From positions 641,614 through 705,613 of the forward strand of contig NZ_LVJN01000019.1 of assembly GCF_002109495.1 (NCBI RefSeq): a stretch of DNA of 64,000 nucleotides, in the 5' to 3' direction. The notes below the pieces were generated by a model, which was not told the DNA's origin, ran no database searches, and saw nothing but the letters and a program-made list of their open reading frames with translations. Below, piece after piece: positions 17,465-26,599 of the stretch. The translations under genes were made by a program, and so were the position numbers. The first letter of the stretch is position 1. Each line of letters opens with the position of its first letter. The DNA is from Magnetofaba australis IT-1 (GTDB taxonomy: Bacteria; Pseudomonadota; Magnetococcia; Magnetococcales; Magnetococcaceae).

Positions 17465-18202
17465 ATGGACTATTATATCGGCTGGGATGTGGGCGGCTGG
17501 AATTGTGACCGCAATCCCAACAGCCGTGACGCCATCGCGATTCTGGATGCCGATGGCGCATTGACGGGGCGGCGGGTGTGGCGCGGCAATCTGCGTCAGA
17601 GCATCAACGACGCGCCGGATGCGCAAACGTGGATTGCGGCGCTGTTTGCTCTGTGCGGCGCGTCGCCGCCAGCGCCCGGCGTCGCCATGATCCTGGCCAT
17701 CGATACGCCGCTGGGCTTCTCCGATGAGTTTCGCCACCTGTTGGCGGGCGAGGCGGTGGAGGCGATTGGCGACGACTTCTCGCGCAACCCCTATCTCTAC
17801 CGGCAAACGGAGATCGAACTGGCCAAGCGCGGGCGGCAGCCGCTCTCGCCCCTCAAGGATATGATCGGCTCCCAGGCTGCCAAGGGGATCCACGTGTTGT
17901 CGCGTTTTGGATTGGAGTCGATCGCCTGTGGCGTGTGGCGCAATGAGACGGCCAACCTCACCGCCATTGAAGCCTACCCCGGGCCGAGCAAACACTCGCC
18001 CACTCTGCGCGTCATGCAGGCGGGGATTCCCGGGTGGGCGGCGTTGCAGGGAGATTGCCAGGACGCCATCACCTGCGCCCTTCTGGGGCAGATGTTCGAT
18101 CAGCAGAGAAATTTGCTCTTCGAGCCGCTGCCAACGGTCTCCCCAGCCGAAGGGTGGATCTGGGTTCCCAATGATGCGCTGGAGCCTTCGCCAGGGCCCT
18201 AG
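17465..18202 (+). CDS. DUF429-family protein
   Basis: A 245-residue protein starting MDYYIGWDVGGWNCDR at 17465, directly behind the htpG terminator; the longer frame from 17402 would read through that terminator and is rejected. The DUF429 pattern is visible: an acidic first strand (GWDVGG), AIDTPLGFSDEFR, FRQTE-like YRQTEIELAKRG, and EAYPGPSKHSP. The fold is thought to be RNase H-like, but no reaction is known. It ends tail-to-tail with the hybrid kinase gene, with a 4-base overlap of the stop codons. Confidence 0.75.
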   Translation: MDYYIGWDVGGWNCDRNPNSRDAIAILDADGALTGRRVWRGNLRQSINDAPDAQTWIAALFALCGASPPAPGVAMILAIDTPLGFSDEFRHLLAGEAVEAIGDDFSRNPYLYRQTEIELAKRGRQPLSPLKDMIGSQAAKGIHVLSRFGLESIACGVWRNETANLTAIEAYPGPSKHSPTLRVMQAGIPGWAALQGDCQDAITCALLGQMFDQQRNLLFEPLPTVSPAEGWIWVPNDALEPSPGP

Positions 18203-20826
18203 ATCACCGTGTCAGCGTCAATTTTCGTTGTAGCAGGGCGGCGCTCCAGCCAGATGTTGAGCATGGAGAGCAGCTTGGGAGGATCGATGGGCTTGGGCAG
18301 GTAGTCCGACGCCCCCGCCTGCAAACAGCGATTACGCTCGCCCTGCAGCGCCTTGGCGGTGAGCACGATCACCGGCAGACGTTGATAGTCGGGATCGCGG
18401 CGAATCTCCTTGAGCACCTCATAGCCGTCCATATCCGGCATCATGATGTCCAGCAACACCACCTCAATGGCGTCATCTTCGTGCAGTCTCTCCAACCCCA
18501 CGCGCCCATTTTTCGCCATCACCACCTCGGCGCCCTGACTCTCCAACAGGCTGGTCAGGGCGAAGATATTGCGCATGTCGTCTTCGACCACAAGAATGCG
18601 CCGCCCCTCCAGCAGAATTGCGTCTTCGTCGATAGTCGGACTGGTTGCCGCCACCAGCGTGGCCGGTTTGCTTTCGGGCGGCTGCACAGTGGACAGGTGC
18701 ACAGCGGTGACGTGCGCAGGCTCTTCCGCCGTTGCGGAAGGCGTTGGCTCAGACTGCTCCGAGGCTGCGGCGGGCAGGGCCAGCGCGTCGAGGAACTCAC
18801 AGCACAACGCTTCGCGCTCCTGGGCGGTGGCGTCGGCCGGGCAGGTCCACACCCCGGCGGCGCGATCCTCCTTGAGTTTGGGCGCGCCGCTGGCGGCCAG
18901 CTCCAGCACCGCCAGGGCGTCGCGTTTGACCGCGCCGCAGAGGCGCTCGTAGAGATGGCTCTCATCCACGCCGGATAACGGCGTCGCCAGAATCGCCGCC
19001 AACGGATTGTAGAAATTGGCCAAAAACAGCGCCGAGCCCATATCGCCCGCGACCACCGCGGCGAACCCCTGGGCGCGCGCGGCCTCCAGTTGATCGCGCA
19101 CCGGCTCGTGCTCATTGCCGATCACCAGCACGCTGGCGTCGGTGGGGCGCAGTTTGCGGCGGTCGTCGCGAATGGACTCCACGTCGGTGTCCTTCATATG
19201 CGGCGTTTGCGCTTCGGCGCTCTCCTCTTCGGCCTTGCGCAGCGCCTGGAGATCGCCCACCGGCAGCAGCAGCGTGAAGGTGCTGCCTTCGCCCTCCTGG
19301 CTCTGCACGCTGAGTAGACCAGAGAGCAGGGTGGCCAACTCCTGACTGATGGCCAGCCCCAGGCCGGTGCCGCCATATTTGCGCGAGGAGCTGTCATCCA
19401 CCTGCTTGAAAGGCTCGAAGATCAGCTTCAATTTGTCGGCGGGGATGCCGATGCCGGTGTCGCTGACGCTAAAGCGCACCCACGGGATGTCGGGGAAGGG
19501 GTGGTCCACCGGCAGGCCGCTGGGGGCATGGGTGGGTTCGAGGGTCACCGTGACTGCGCCGGTATCGGTGAACTTGATGGCGTTGCTGATCAGGTTCTTG
19601 AGGATCTGTTCGACCCGCTGGCGGTCGGTGTGCAGCGCCTCGGGCAGGTCGGGTTTGAGATTCATTTTGAATCCCAGTCCCTTATTGCGCGCCACATGGG
19701 AGAACAGCTTCTCCAAGCCGTCGGCCAACTCCGGCACACTGGCTTTGTCCTTGAATATACGGATGTGTCCCGCCTCAATGCGGGCCAGATCCAGCACCTC
19801 GTCGATGAGCGATAGCAGGTCCGAGCCGGCGGAGTGGATGGTGTGGGCGAACTCCACCTGCTTTTCGTCCAGATTGCCCTTACGGTTCTCCCCCAACAGT
19901 TTGGAGAGGATGAGCAGGCTGTTGAGCGGCGAGCGCAATTCGTGGGACATGCTGGCCAGAAAGCGTGATTTATAGCGGCTGCTCTGCTCCAGCTTCTCGA
20001 TGGTCTCGCGCAGTAGATCCTGATGAATGGAGAGTTCGTTCTTCTGCTGGCGCGTCTGATCCAGCAGTCCTTGCATGCGCGCATGGGCGTCCACCCCGGT
20101 CAGGGCCAGGGCCAGGGTGCCGCATGCGCGCTCTAGAAAGCGCCGCGTAGCCTCGCTGAAGGCGCGTCCGGAGCCCAATATCATAACCCCTTTGACCTCT
20201 TCGGTGCGGGCGATGGGCAGGCCGATGACGTGCCGTGGCGTGAGCTTGCACACCCCCACATCAATGCGCGCTTGTGGCGTTTGCAGGGGGTCTAACGTCA
20301 GTGCGCGACCGCTCTTGGCCACTGCGCCGGGGGCGCCTTCGCCCCAGGGGATGAGCGTCTGTTTGGCGATCTGTGGATCCAGCGCATAGCCCGCCATGAG
20401 GCGCAATTGCGCGGGCTGCTCGGCATCCTCAGTTGGTTCGCTCAGGTAGATGACCCCCATATTTAGCTCCAGCAGGGGGCCAAGGGTGTCCAGCGTCTCC
20501 TGGCACAGCGCCTTGTCATCATTGAGGCCGCGCAGTTGGCGGTTGAGACGGCGGATGGCGCCCACGCTCCAGGATTGCGTCTCCAGCTCTGCGGCCAGGG
20601 GGCGAAACAGAGTCAGGTAGAGAATCGGCGCAGCCAGCACGGTGAACGTCAGGGCGCTGATGAGCGCCAGCAGCGGCGCAGCGTAGCCCTCTACTGACAG
20701 ATTGATCAGCATGATGGCGACAAACGCCGCCGCCAGGATGGCGCCCATGGCCAGCAACGAATAGAGCCAAGGCGATTTGCCTGAGGCGGGGAGGCGGGGG
20801 GCGAGGGGCGAAGGTTGTTCCACCAT
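18199..20826 (-). CDS. Hybrid sensor histidine kinase (GAF-HisKA-HATPase-REC)
   Basis: An 875-residue protein. Two membrane helices (about residues 20-43 and 50-75) are followed by a GAF domain, then a HisKA domain with the phosphorylated His in FLASMSHELRSPLNSLL, then HATPase with the N, G1 and G2 boxes (NLISNAIKF, DTGIGIPADKL, GTGLGLAISQELA). A degenerate receiver-like or linker stretch follows, and then an intact REC domain (ILVVEDDMRNI, LLDIMMPDMDG, LTAKALQGER, phospho-Asp in LLDIMM). The short periplasmic loop suggests sensing in the membrane or cytoplasm via GAF. It is transcribed alone, with galE divergent 190 bases away. Signal and downstream partner unknown. Confidence 0.93.
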   Translation of the reverse strand: MVEQPSPLAPRLPASGKSPWLYSLLAMGAILAAAFVAIMLINLSVEGYAAPLLALISALTFTVLAAPILYLTLFRPLAAELETQSWSVGAIRRLNRQLRGLNDDKALCQETLDTLGPLLELNMGVIYLSEPTEDAEQPAQLRLMAGYALDPQIAKQTLIPWGEGAPGAVAKSGRALTLDPLQTPQARIDVGVCKLTPRHVIGLPIARTEEVKGVMILGSGRAFSEATRRFLERACGTLALALTGVDAHARMQGLLDQTRQQKNELSIHQDLLRETIEKLEQSSRYKSRFLASMSHELRSPLNSLLILSKLLGENRKGNLDEKQVEFAHTIHSAGSDLLSLIDEVLDLARIEAGHIRIFKDKASVPELADGLEKLFSHVARNKGLGFKMNLKPDLPEALHTDRQRVEQILKNLISNAIKFTDTGAVTVTLEPTHAPSGLPVDHPFPDIPWVRFSVSDTGIGIPADKLKLIFEPFKQVDDSSSRKYGGTGLGLAISQELATLLSGLLSVQSQEGEGSTFTLLLPVGDLQALRKAEEESAEAQTPHMKDTDVESIRDDRRKLRPTDASVLVIGNEHEPVRDQLEAARAQGFAAVVAGDMGSALFLANFYNPLAAILATPLSGVDESHLYERLCGAVKRDALAVLELAASGAPKLKEDRAAGVWTCPADATAQEREALCCEFLDALALPAAASEQSEPTPSATAEEPAHVTAVHLSTVQPPESKPATLVAATSPTIDEDAILLEGRRILVVEDDMRNIFALTSLLESQGAEVVMAKNGRVGLERLHEDDAIEVVLLDIMMPDMDGYEVLKEIRRDPDYQRLPVIVLTAKALQGERNRCLQAGASDYLPKPIDPPKLLSMLNIWLERRPATTKIDADTVI

Positions 20827-21014
20827 AATTCAGGATTATCCTATGAGCCAATGACAAGTCGAATTTATTCCTACAGCATCTCTTGAAACGGCGCGCGCTT
20901 CAAGGCTGTCGTGGCCGCCGTGCGCCGAACATGGGCGCGGTGTTGTCAGCGCGCGGGCAATCTGGCAAAATTTATGGATTTTTCCAACAAGGCAGTGACG
21001 GTCTGGGAGGGCGG

Positions 21015-21992
21015 ATGTCCACGATTCTGGTAACCGGCGGGGCGGGCTATATCGGCGCCCATGTGTGTAAGGCGCTGGCGCGGGCCGGGATGACCCCCGT
21101 GACGCTGGACAATCTGGTCTATGGCCATGAACGGGCGGTGAAATGGGGCCCGTTCGAGCGTGGCGATATCGCTGATGGCGACTTCGTGCGCGCGGTGATC
21201 GCCCGCCATCAGCCGCGCGCGGTGATCCATCTGGCCGCCTTCGCCTATGTGGGGGAGTCGGTGAGCGATCCCGGACGTTACTATCGCAACAATGTGGTGG
21301 GGTCCCTCACCCTGCTGGAGGCGATGCGCGATCTGAAGGTGCGGGATCTGGTCTTCTCCAGCACCTGCGCCACCTATGGCGAGCCGGAGCAGGTTCCCAT
21401 TACCGAAGCCGAGAAGCAGCAGCCCATCAACCCTTACGGCGCCTCCAAGCTGATGATGGAGCGCATGATGGCGGACTTCTGCGCCGCCCATGGCATGCGT
21501 GCAGTCGCGCTGCGCTACTTCAATGTCGCCGGGGCCGACCCCGAGGGGGAGATCGGCGAATCCCACGATCCGGAGACGCATTTGATCCCGCTGGTGCTGG
21601 AGGCGGCGTTGGGGCAGCGCGAGGCGATCACCCTGTTCGGCGACGACTATCCCACTCCCGACGGCTCCTGTATCCGCGACTATCTGCATGTGAGCGATCT
21701 GGCCGACGCTCACCTCAAAGCGCTGACGTGGTTGGGGGGGCATCCGGGATTTGACGCCTTCAACCTGGGCAATGAGCAGGGCGCATCGGTGCGCGAGGTG
21801 GTTGAGACCGCCCGCCGCGTCACTGGTCGGGAGATTCCCCTACGCATCGGCGCGCGTCGCGCGGGCGATCCGCCGGTGCTGGTGGCCAGCAGCGCGCGAG
21901 CGCATCAGGAGCTGGGCTGGCGGCCCCAGTTGGGCGCGTTGGCGGACCAGATTGAGACCGCATGGCGCTGGACCCTCAGTCAACACGGTTGA
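21015..21992 (+). CDS. galE: UDP-glucose 4-epimerase
   Basis: A 325-residue short-chain dehydrogenase/reductase family enzyme. N-terminal NAD loop TGGAGYIGAHV, catalytic SSTCATYG (Ser/Thr) and YGASKLMMER (Tyr-x3-Lys), GalE-type RYFNVAGADPEG and RDYLHVSDLADAH. It interconverts UDP-glucose and UDP-galactose for surface polysaccharides. ATG 21015 has GGAGGGCGG directly upstream; the longer frame from 20883 is not conserved. It opens the polysaccharide block that continues with pseB and the KDO genes. Confidence 0.93.
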   Translation: MSTILVTGGAGYIGAHVCKALARAGMTPVTLDNLVYGHERAVKWGPFERGDIADGDFVRAVIARHQPRAVIHLAAFAYVGESVSDPGRYYRNNVVGSLTLLEAMRDLKVRDLVFSSTCATYGEPEQVPITEAEKQQPINPYGASKLMMERMMADFCAAHGMRAVALRYFNVAGADPEGEIGESHDPETHLIPLVLEAALGQREAITLFGDDYPTPDGSCIRDYLHVSDLADAHLKALTWLGGHPGFDAFNLGNEQGASVREVVETARRVTGREIPLRIGARRAGDPPVLVASSARAHQELGWRPQLGALADQIETAWRWTLSQHG

Positions 21993-22190
21993 GCGCCGGG
22001 CTGGCGCAGGGCGTTTTCTCCGTGGCGTCAACGGGGGGCGTGGGCTATACTACAGAGCTTCCACGACTCGTGGTTGGCCCGTTCTGAAGTGCGTCGCGGG
22101 GGCGTCCCGCATCGCGCGCTGGGCTTGTTGACTCATATTTGTTGCGCTATTTGCGCGTATCCTGACCGTTTATTCTGGAGTTCGTAGAGC

Positions 22191-23222
22191 ATGCTCAACG
22201 GCAAGACAATTCTGATCACCGGAGGCACCGGCTCGTATGGCAAAAAGTGCGTTGAGGTGATCCTGCGTCACTATAAACCGCACAAGCTCATCATTTTTAG
22301 CCGCGACGAACTCAAGCAGTTTGAAATGGGCCAGGTGTTCAGTCAGGAGAAACACGCCTGCATGCGCTACATGCTGGGCGATGTGCGCGACAAAGAGCGC
22401 CTGGTGCGCGCCTTCCATGGCGTGGACTATGTGATTCACGCCGCCGCGCTCAAGCAGGTGCCCGCCGCCGAATACAACCCCGATGAGTTCATCAAGACCA
22501 ACGTGCATGGCGCCATGAATGTGGTCGAGGCCGCGCTGCAGGCCGGGGTGAAGAAGGTGGTGGCGCTCTCCACCGACAAAGCGTGCAATCCGGTGAATCT
22601 GTACGGCGCCACCAAGCTCTGCTCCGATAAACTGTTCGTGGCGGGCAAATCCTTCGCCGGCATCGACGGCACGGTGTTCTCGGTGGTGCGTTACGGCAAC
22701 GTGGTCGGTTCGCGCGGCTCGGTGGTGCCCTTCTTCGAAGAGCGCAAAGCCACCGGCCAACTGCCCATCACCGACCCGCGCATGACCCGCTTCTGGATCA
22801 CCCTGGAAGATGGCGTGATGTTCTCCCTGCGCGCCCTGCAGGATAGCAAGGGCGGCGAGATCTTCGTGCCCAAGATCCCCTCCATTCGCGTGCCCGATCT
22901 GGCCACCGCCATCTGCCCGGAGTGCGAGCAGCCGGTGGTGGGCATCCGTCCCGGCGAGAAGCTGCACGAGGCGATGATCTCCGAAGACGATTCGCGCCAC
23001 GCCATCGAATTTGAGCACCACTATATTATTCAGCCCGATGAGCAGCTCAAACAGGAGCTGGTCGCGCTGGGCGGCAAACGCTGCCCGGAAGGGTTCGACT
23101 ACGTCTCCGACGCCAACCCCGACTTCATGACCGTCGAGGAGTTGCGCGAGATGCTTGATCGCATCAAGGAGGACTACCAGATCGAGGACCATCGTTGGGC
23201 CCTCGACGGCATGCCCAAGTAA
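22191..23222 (+). CDS. pseB: UDP-N-acetylglucosamine 4,6-dehydratase (inverting)
   Basis: A 343-residue enzyme of the PseB/FlaA1 group: TGGTGSYGKKCVEVIL (NAD loop), HAAALKQVPAAEYNP, STDKACNPVNLYGATKL with the Asp-Lys and Tyr-x3-Lys catalytic residues, and RYGNVVGSRGSVVPFF. PseB begins pseudaminic-acid synthesis, a sugar used on flagellins and in surface glycans; other pse genes are not in this window. The 198-base gap upstream has no clear promoter that I can define, and a terminator closes the gene. A capsular 4,6-dehydratase of related type is the main alternative. Confidence 0.88.
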   Translation: MLNGKTILITGGTGSYGKKCVEVILRHYKPHKLIIFSRDELKQFEMGQVFSQEKHACMRYMLGDVRDKERLVRAFHGVDYVIHAAALKQVPAAEYNPDEFIKTNVHGAMNVVEAALQAGVKKVVALSTDKACNPVNLYGATKLCSDKLFVAGKSFAGIDGTVFSVVRYGNVVGSRGSVVPFFEERKATGQLPITDPRMTRFWITLEDGVMFSLRALQDSKGGEIFVPKIPSIRVPDLATAICPECEQPVVGIRPGEKLHEAMISEDDSRHAIEFEHHYIIQPDEQLKQELVALGGKRCPEGFDYVSDANPDFMTVEELREMLDRIKEDYQIEDHRWALDGMPK

Positions 23223-23231
23223 ACATCGCAG

Positions 23232-23263
23232 CGCCGCGTCCGAGGCTTCGGACGCGGCGTTTT
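23232..23263 (+). terminator. Rho-independent terminator of pseB
   Basis: Perfect 12-bp stem CGCCGCGTCCGA / TCGGACGCGGCG with loop GGCT, followed by TTTT. Confidence 0.85.
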
Positions 23264-23317
23264 GCCTGTTCCCGTCGCCAATCGGCTCTGTCCCGGCGGC
23301 GGGATGGATGACCGCCC

Positions 23318-24202
23318 ATGCACAGCAAAACACTCCACGTCGGTTACGATGACCGCGTCACGCCGGTGACCATCGGCGACACCAACCCCCTGGTTCTCAT
23401 CGGCGGCCCCTGCGCCATCGAAAGCTACGACCACGCCATGATGATGGCCGATCGCATCGGTCAGATCACGCGCAAACTGGGGATTCCCTGGATCTACAAA
23501 TCCTGCTACGACAAAGATTGCCGCTCCTCGCCGGAGAGCTTCCACGGCGTCGGCCTGGATGACGGTCTGCAGATTCTGGATAAAATCCGCACCGAGACCG
23601 GTCTGCCCATCACCTCCGACTTCTCCTCGGCGGATTGGGGCGCGGCCACCGGCGAGGTGGTGGACCTGATGCAGGTGCCCGCCTATCTGTGTCGCCAGAC
23701 CACCATTCTGCGCGCCGCCGCGCAGACCGGCAAACCGGTGCATCTGAAAAAGGGGCAGTTCATGAGCCCCTGGAACATGAAGAACTCGGTGCGCAAGATC
23801 GAGCATTTTGGCGGCAACGAAGTGCTGCTGACCGACCGCGGCACCTTCTTCGGTTACAACATGCTCATCAATGACATGCGTAACTTCCCCATCATGATGG
23901 AGACCGGTTATCCGGTCTGCCTGGACGCCACCCACTCGGTGCAGTTGCCCACCTCCATGGGCAACATCTCCGGCGGTCAGCGCGAGTACATCCCGCATCT
24001 GCTGCGCGCCGCCTGCGCGGTGGGGGTGCACGCCATCTTCATGGAGGTGCATGACGATCCGGCCAACGCCCTGTCGGACGCCAACACCGTGTTGGATATT
24101 CAGTACCTGGAGTATTGCCTGTCTCACGCCAAGGCGATGCATGAAACCCGTCTGGCCCTGTTCGAGAAGTGGGGGGAAGATCGTGTCCACACCGACGACT
24201 GA
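23318..24202 (+). CDS. kdsA: 3-deoxy-8-phosphooctulonate synthase (KDO-8-P synthase)
   Basis: A 294-residue class I-type aldolase that condenses phosphoenolpyruvate with arabinose 5-phosphate. Visible motifs: IGGPCAIES at the start, YKSCYDKDCRSSPESFHG, SDFSSADW, KKGQFMSPWNM, TDRGTFFGYNML, LDATHSVQ, and the C-terminal MEVHDDP with NALSDANT. It is a little longer than the common ~280 residues. It is the first gene of a tight kdsA-CBS-kdsB operon and overlaps the next gene by 20 bases. Confidence 0.95.
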   Translation: MHSKTLHVGYDDRVTPVTIGDTNPLVLIGGPCAIESYDHAMMMADRIGQITRKLGIPWIYKSCYDKDCRSSPESFHGVGLDDGLQILDKIRTETGLPITSDFSSADWGAATGEVVDLMQVPAYLCRQTTILRAAAQTGKPVHLKKGQFMSPWNMKNSVRKIEHFGGNEVLLTDRGTFFGYNMLINDMRNFPIMMETGYPVCLDATHSVQLPTSMGNISGGQREYIPHLLRAACAVGVHAIFMEVHDDPANALSDANTVLDIQYLEYCLSHAKAMHETRLALFEKWGEDRVHTDD

Positions 24203-24602
24203 TCTGAAAGTCCGCGATGTGATGCTGCAGCCGGGGAGCTTTCCCCAGTGTGAGCCGCGTCTGTTTCTCAAGCTGGCGTTGGAGAAGATGAATGCCGAGA
24301 AGCTCGGCATTGTCTGCATCGCCGAGGCTGACGGCAAGCTGGCGGGCATCTTCACCGATGGCGACATCCGCCGCATGCTGCTCAAGGACCAGAAGCCGTT
24401 CCCGGCGCTGTTCACCGATGACGTCATCGTGCATGCGGTGAAGAAGCCCACCACAGTGCACCCGGACGATAGCCTGATGCAGGCCATCGAAGTGATGGAG
24501 CAGAAGGAGATCTGGGATCTGCCGGTGGTGGATGAGAACGGCGCGCTGTGTGGCCTGCTGCATCTGCATCCGGCCATCAAGGCGCTGCTGGGCATGGCCT
24601 GA
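24183..24602 (+). CDS. Free-standing CBS-pair protein, like the C-terminal half of KdsD
   Basis: A 139-residue protein starting with GTG at 24183, preceded by GGGGGGA, inside the end of kdsA. It is one CBS pair: KVRDVMLQPGSF, KLGIVCIAEADGKLAGIFTDGDIRRML, then VIVHAVKKPTTVHPDDSLMQAIEVMEQKEIWDLPVVDENGALCGLLHLHPAIKALLG. The order and wording match the regulatory tail of arabinose-5-phosphate isomerase (KdsD/KpsF), which makes the substrate of KdsA. The SIS catalytic domain is missing and there is no room for it. So this may regulate the KDO enzymes by nucleotide binding, or serve an isomerase encoded elsewhere. Confidence 0.82.
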   Translation: MSTPTTDLKVRDVMLQPGSFPQCEPRLFLKLALEKMNAEKLGIVCIAEADGKLAGIFTDGDIRRMLLKDQKPFPALFTDDVIVHAVKKPTTVHPDDSLMQAIEVMEQKEIWDLPVVDENGALCGLLHLHPAIKALLGMA

Positions 24603-24605
24603 GCC

Positions 24606-25358
24606 ATGGGCGACGCCGCCCAGCAGATTCTGGCGGTCATCCCGGCGCGCTGGGCCTCTTCGCGTTTTCCCGGTAAGCCGTTGGCCATGATCGCTGGCAA
24701 ACCCATGCTGCAGTGGGTGTGGCAGCGCGTGCAGGCGGCGCCGTCGGTGGATGCGGTGGCGGTGGCCACCGATGATGAACGCATTGTCGAACTCTGCAAC
24801 GCCTACGGCGTGGACGTGGTGATGACTTCGCCCGACCACGAGACCGGCACCGACCGCTTGGCGGAAGTGGCGGCCAAACGTCCGGCGCGTCTGTATGTCA
24901 ACGTGCAGGGCGATGAGCCGTTGATCGACCCGGCGGCCATTGATGCGGTGGCGCGCTGTCTGGATGCGGCCATCAGTCGCGGTATTGGCGTCTCTACCGC
25001 CTACATCGAAGGCGCCACGCCGGAGCAGGAGGCTTCGCCCTCCAGCGTGCATCTGGTTCCGACCCTGGATGGCTGCGTGTTGACCTTCTCGCGTCTGCCC
25101 ATTCCGCTATCGTTCCGCGAAGCGGGAACCCGCAATGTGCATGTGGGGCTCTACGCCTTCACCGGCGACGCCCTGCGCAACTTCTCCCAGTGGGAGCGGG
25201 GTCCGGTGGAGCGCGCTGAGAGCATCGAGTTGATGCGCTTCCTGGAGCATGGGCAGCGCATCGCCTGCACGCCCATCGCGCCTGGCTCCATCGGCGTCGA
25301 CCACCCCGAGGATATCCCGCTCGCCGAGGCGGCCTTGCGCGCCCGTGGCGAGGCGTGA
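24606..25358 (+). CDS. kdsB: 3-deoxy-manno-octulosonate cytidylyltransferase
   Basis: A 250-residue enzyme that activates KDO as CMP-KDO for lipopolysaccharide core assembly. Motifs: VIPARWASSRFPGKPL at the N-terminus, ATDDERI, MTSPDHETGTDRLAEV, VNVQGDEPLIDP, and the C-terminal HPEDIPLAEA. It starts 3 bases after the CBS gene stop and closes the KDO operon. A hairpin array follows immediately. Confidence 0.96.
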   Translation: MGDAAQQILAVIPARWASSRFPGKPLAMIAGKPMLQWVWQRVQAAPSVDAVAVATDDERIVELCNAYGVDVVMTSPDHETGTDRLAEVAAKRPARLYVNVQGDEPLIDPAAIDAVARCLDAAISRGIGVSTAYIEGATPEQEASPSSVHLVPTLDGCVLTFSRLPIPLSFREAGTRNVHVGLYAFTGDALRNFSQWERGPVERAESIELMRFLEHGQRIACTPIAPGSIGVDHPEDIPLAEAALRARGEA

Positions 25359-25380
25359 TTCTCGGCGCTTTTGGAAGATG

Positions 25381-25532
25381 AAAGATATTGGGGCTTTGCC
25401 CCAAACCCCACCAGGGCTTTGCCCTGGACCCATGAAGGCGCTGCCTTCAACCCGCCAGGGCGCCGCCCTGGACCCGCTGGGGTCGCGGACCCCAGACCCC
25501 GGAAAAGTCGGCCATGAATGTCCGACTTTTCC
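25381..25532 (+). repeat. Modular hairpin array, copy 3 (six hairpins, end module type A)
   Basis: Cap AAAGATAT (25381-25388), then five perfect 3-base-loop hairpins: TTGGGGC/GCCCCAA (25388-25404), CCAGGGC/GCCCTGG (25411-25427), TGAAGGC/GCCTTCA (25433-25449), CCAGGGC/GCCCTGG (25455-25471) and CTGGGGTC/GACCCCAG (25477-25495). They are spaced by ACCC-containing linkers. It ends with the 11-bp stem GGAAAAGTCGG/CCGACTTTTCC (25501-25532) around loop CCATGAATGT. Stem bases differ from copy 1 on both arms together, while the loop is nearly identical. Confidence 0.93.
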
Positions 25533-25597
25533 CCCTTTCGTTTAGCGCAAGTGTGATCACTCTGTGCGTCGCTCCTGTTTTCTACCGGATACTCTCC

Positions 25598-26599
25598 ATG
25601 CCCGTTCCTGAGAACCTTGAAATCAAACAGCTCGATCTGGAGCTTAATGGCAGCTGCAATCTCAAATGCGAAATGTGCCCCCAGGCCCACGGGCGCGAGC
25701 GCGAGTTCCTCAGCAAACTCCCCACCGAGGTGTTTGAGAAGATCGTCACCGACGCTCTGCAGTACGGCGTGCAGTCGGTCTCCCTGCACGGCTCCGGCGA
25801 GCCGACCCTGAACCGCGATATGCCCGAACGCATCCGCTTTATCAAGGAGAAGGGGCTCAAGTGCGTCTCCTTCACCAATGGCGTGAAGCTGGACGAGCAA
25901 CTGGCGCGGGAGATCATCGACGCCGGACTCGACGTGCTGCGCATCTCCGCTGTGGGGCACGATCGCGAAGCTTACCAAAAGTGGATGTCCAAGGATTGCT
26001 ACCTGGAGGTGCGCGATAACATCAAGCGCTTCGTGGAGCTGAACAAGGAGATGGGTGGGCGCACCGAGGTGCACATGTACCATCTGGCCAGCGACTACGC
26101 CAACCGCGACGCCGAGGCCGCCGCCTATCAGCAGAACTGGGTCGCCTACACCGGTGCCTATGCGGAGATCTGGCTGATGCACAACTGGTCCGGGGACCAG
26201 GATATCCCCTATGCCCGCCAGCAGATCACCGGCGCCACCCAGCGCCGCACCTGCGGGCGCCCCTTCTCGCCGCTATTGCAGGTGCGCGCGGGCGGGCTGG
26301 ATGGCCATCATGGCGCGGTGGTGGCCTGCTGTATGGTGCTGGGTAAGGACTCCCAAGGGGTGTTGGGCCATCTGGATGATCAGTCCATCGCCGAGGTGGT
26401 GGGCGGCGACGCCTATAACGCCCTGCGCGCAGCGCACCGGGAGGGGCGGTTTGACGATATTCCCTACTGCGCCAACTGCGATCAGCTCTATGACCTGCCC
26501 GAATCCCTGGTGTGGACCAATATTCCCGGGCGCAAATATGGCGAATCCAAAGTGGCTGCGGGGGTGGACCACCGCACCTATGGGGAGAAACCGGCGTGA
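25598..26599 (+). CDS. Radical SAM protein with SPASM-like C-terminus
   Basis: A 333-residue protein starting MPVPENLEIKQLDLEL at 25598. The radical SAM cluster motif is CNLKCEMC near residue 20, followed by SLHGSGEPTLN (SAM-binding glycine motif). The C-terminal part has spaced cysteines (RRTCGRPF, VACCMV, YCANCDQLYD), as in SPASM or twitch domains that bind extra Fe-S clusters. Such proteins modify peptides or sugars. The gene lies downstream of the KDO operon and its stop overlaps the start of a glycosyltransferase gene, so a role in surface glycan modification is plausible. Substrate unknown. Confidence 0.88.
   Translation: MPVPENLEIKQLDLELNGSCNLKCEMCPQAHGREREFLSKLPTEVFEKIVTDALQYGVQSVSLHGSGEPTLNRDMPERIRFIKEKGLKCVSFTNGVKLDEQLAREIIDAGLDVLRISAVGHDREAYQKWMSKDCYLEVRDNIKRFVELNKEMGGRTEVHMYHLASDYANRDAEAAAYQQNWVAYTGAYAEIWLMHNWSGDQDIPYARQQITGATQRRTCGRPFSPLLQVRAGGLDGHHGAVVACCMVLGKDSQGVLGHLDDQSIAEVVGGDAYNALRAAHREGRFDDIPYCANCDQLYDLPESLVWTNIPGRKYGESKVAAGVDHRTYGEKPA

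Noticed and set aside
15428..17995. Minus-strand open frame of 855 codons opposite htpG
   Set aside because: It is the complement of htpG and DUF429 in GC-rich DNA; no domain motif, and both plus-strand genes are certain.
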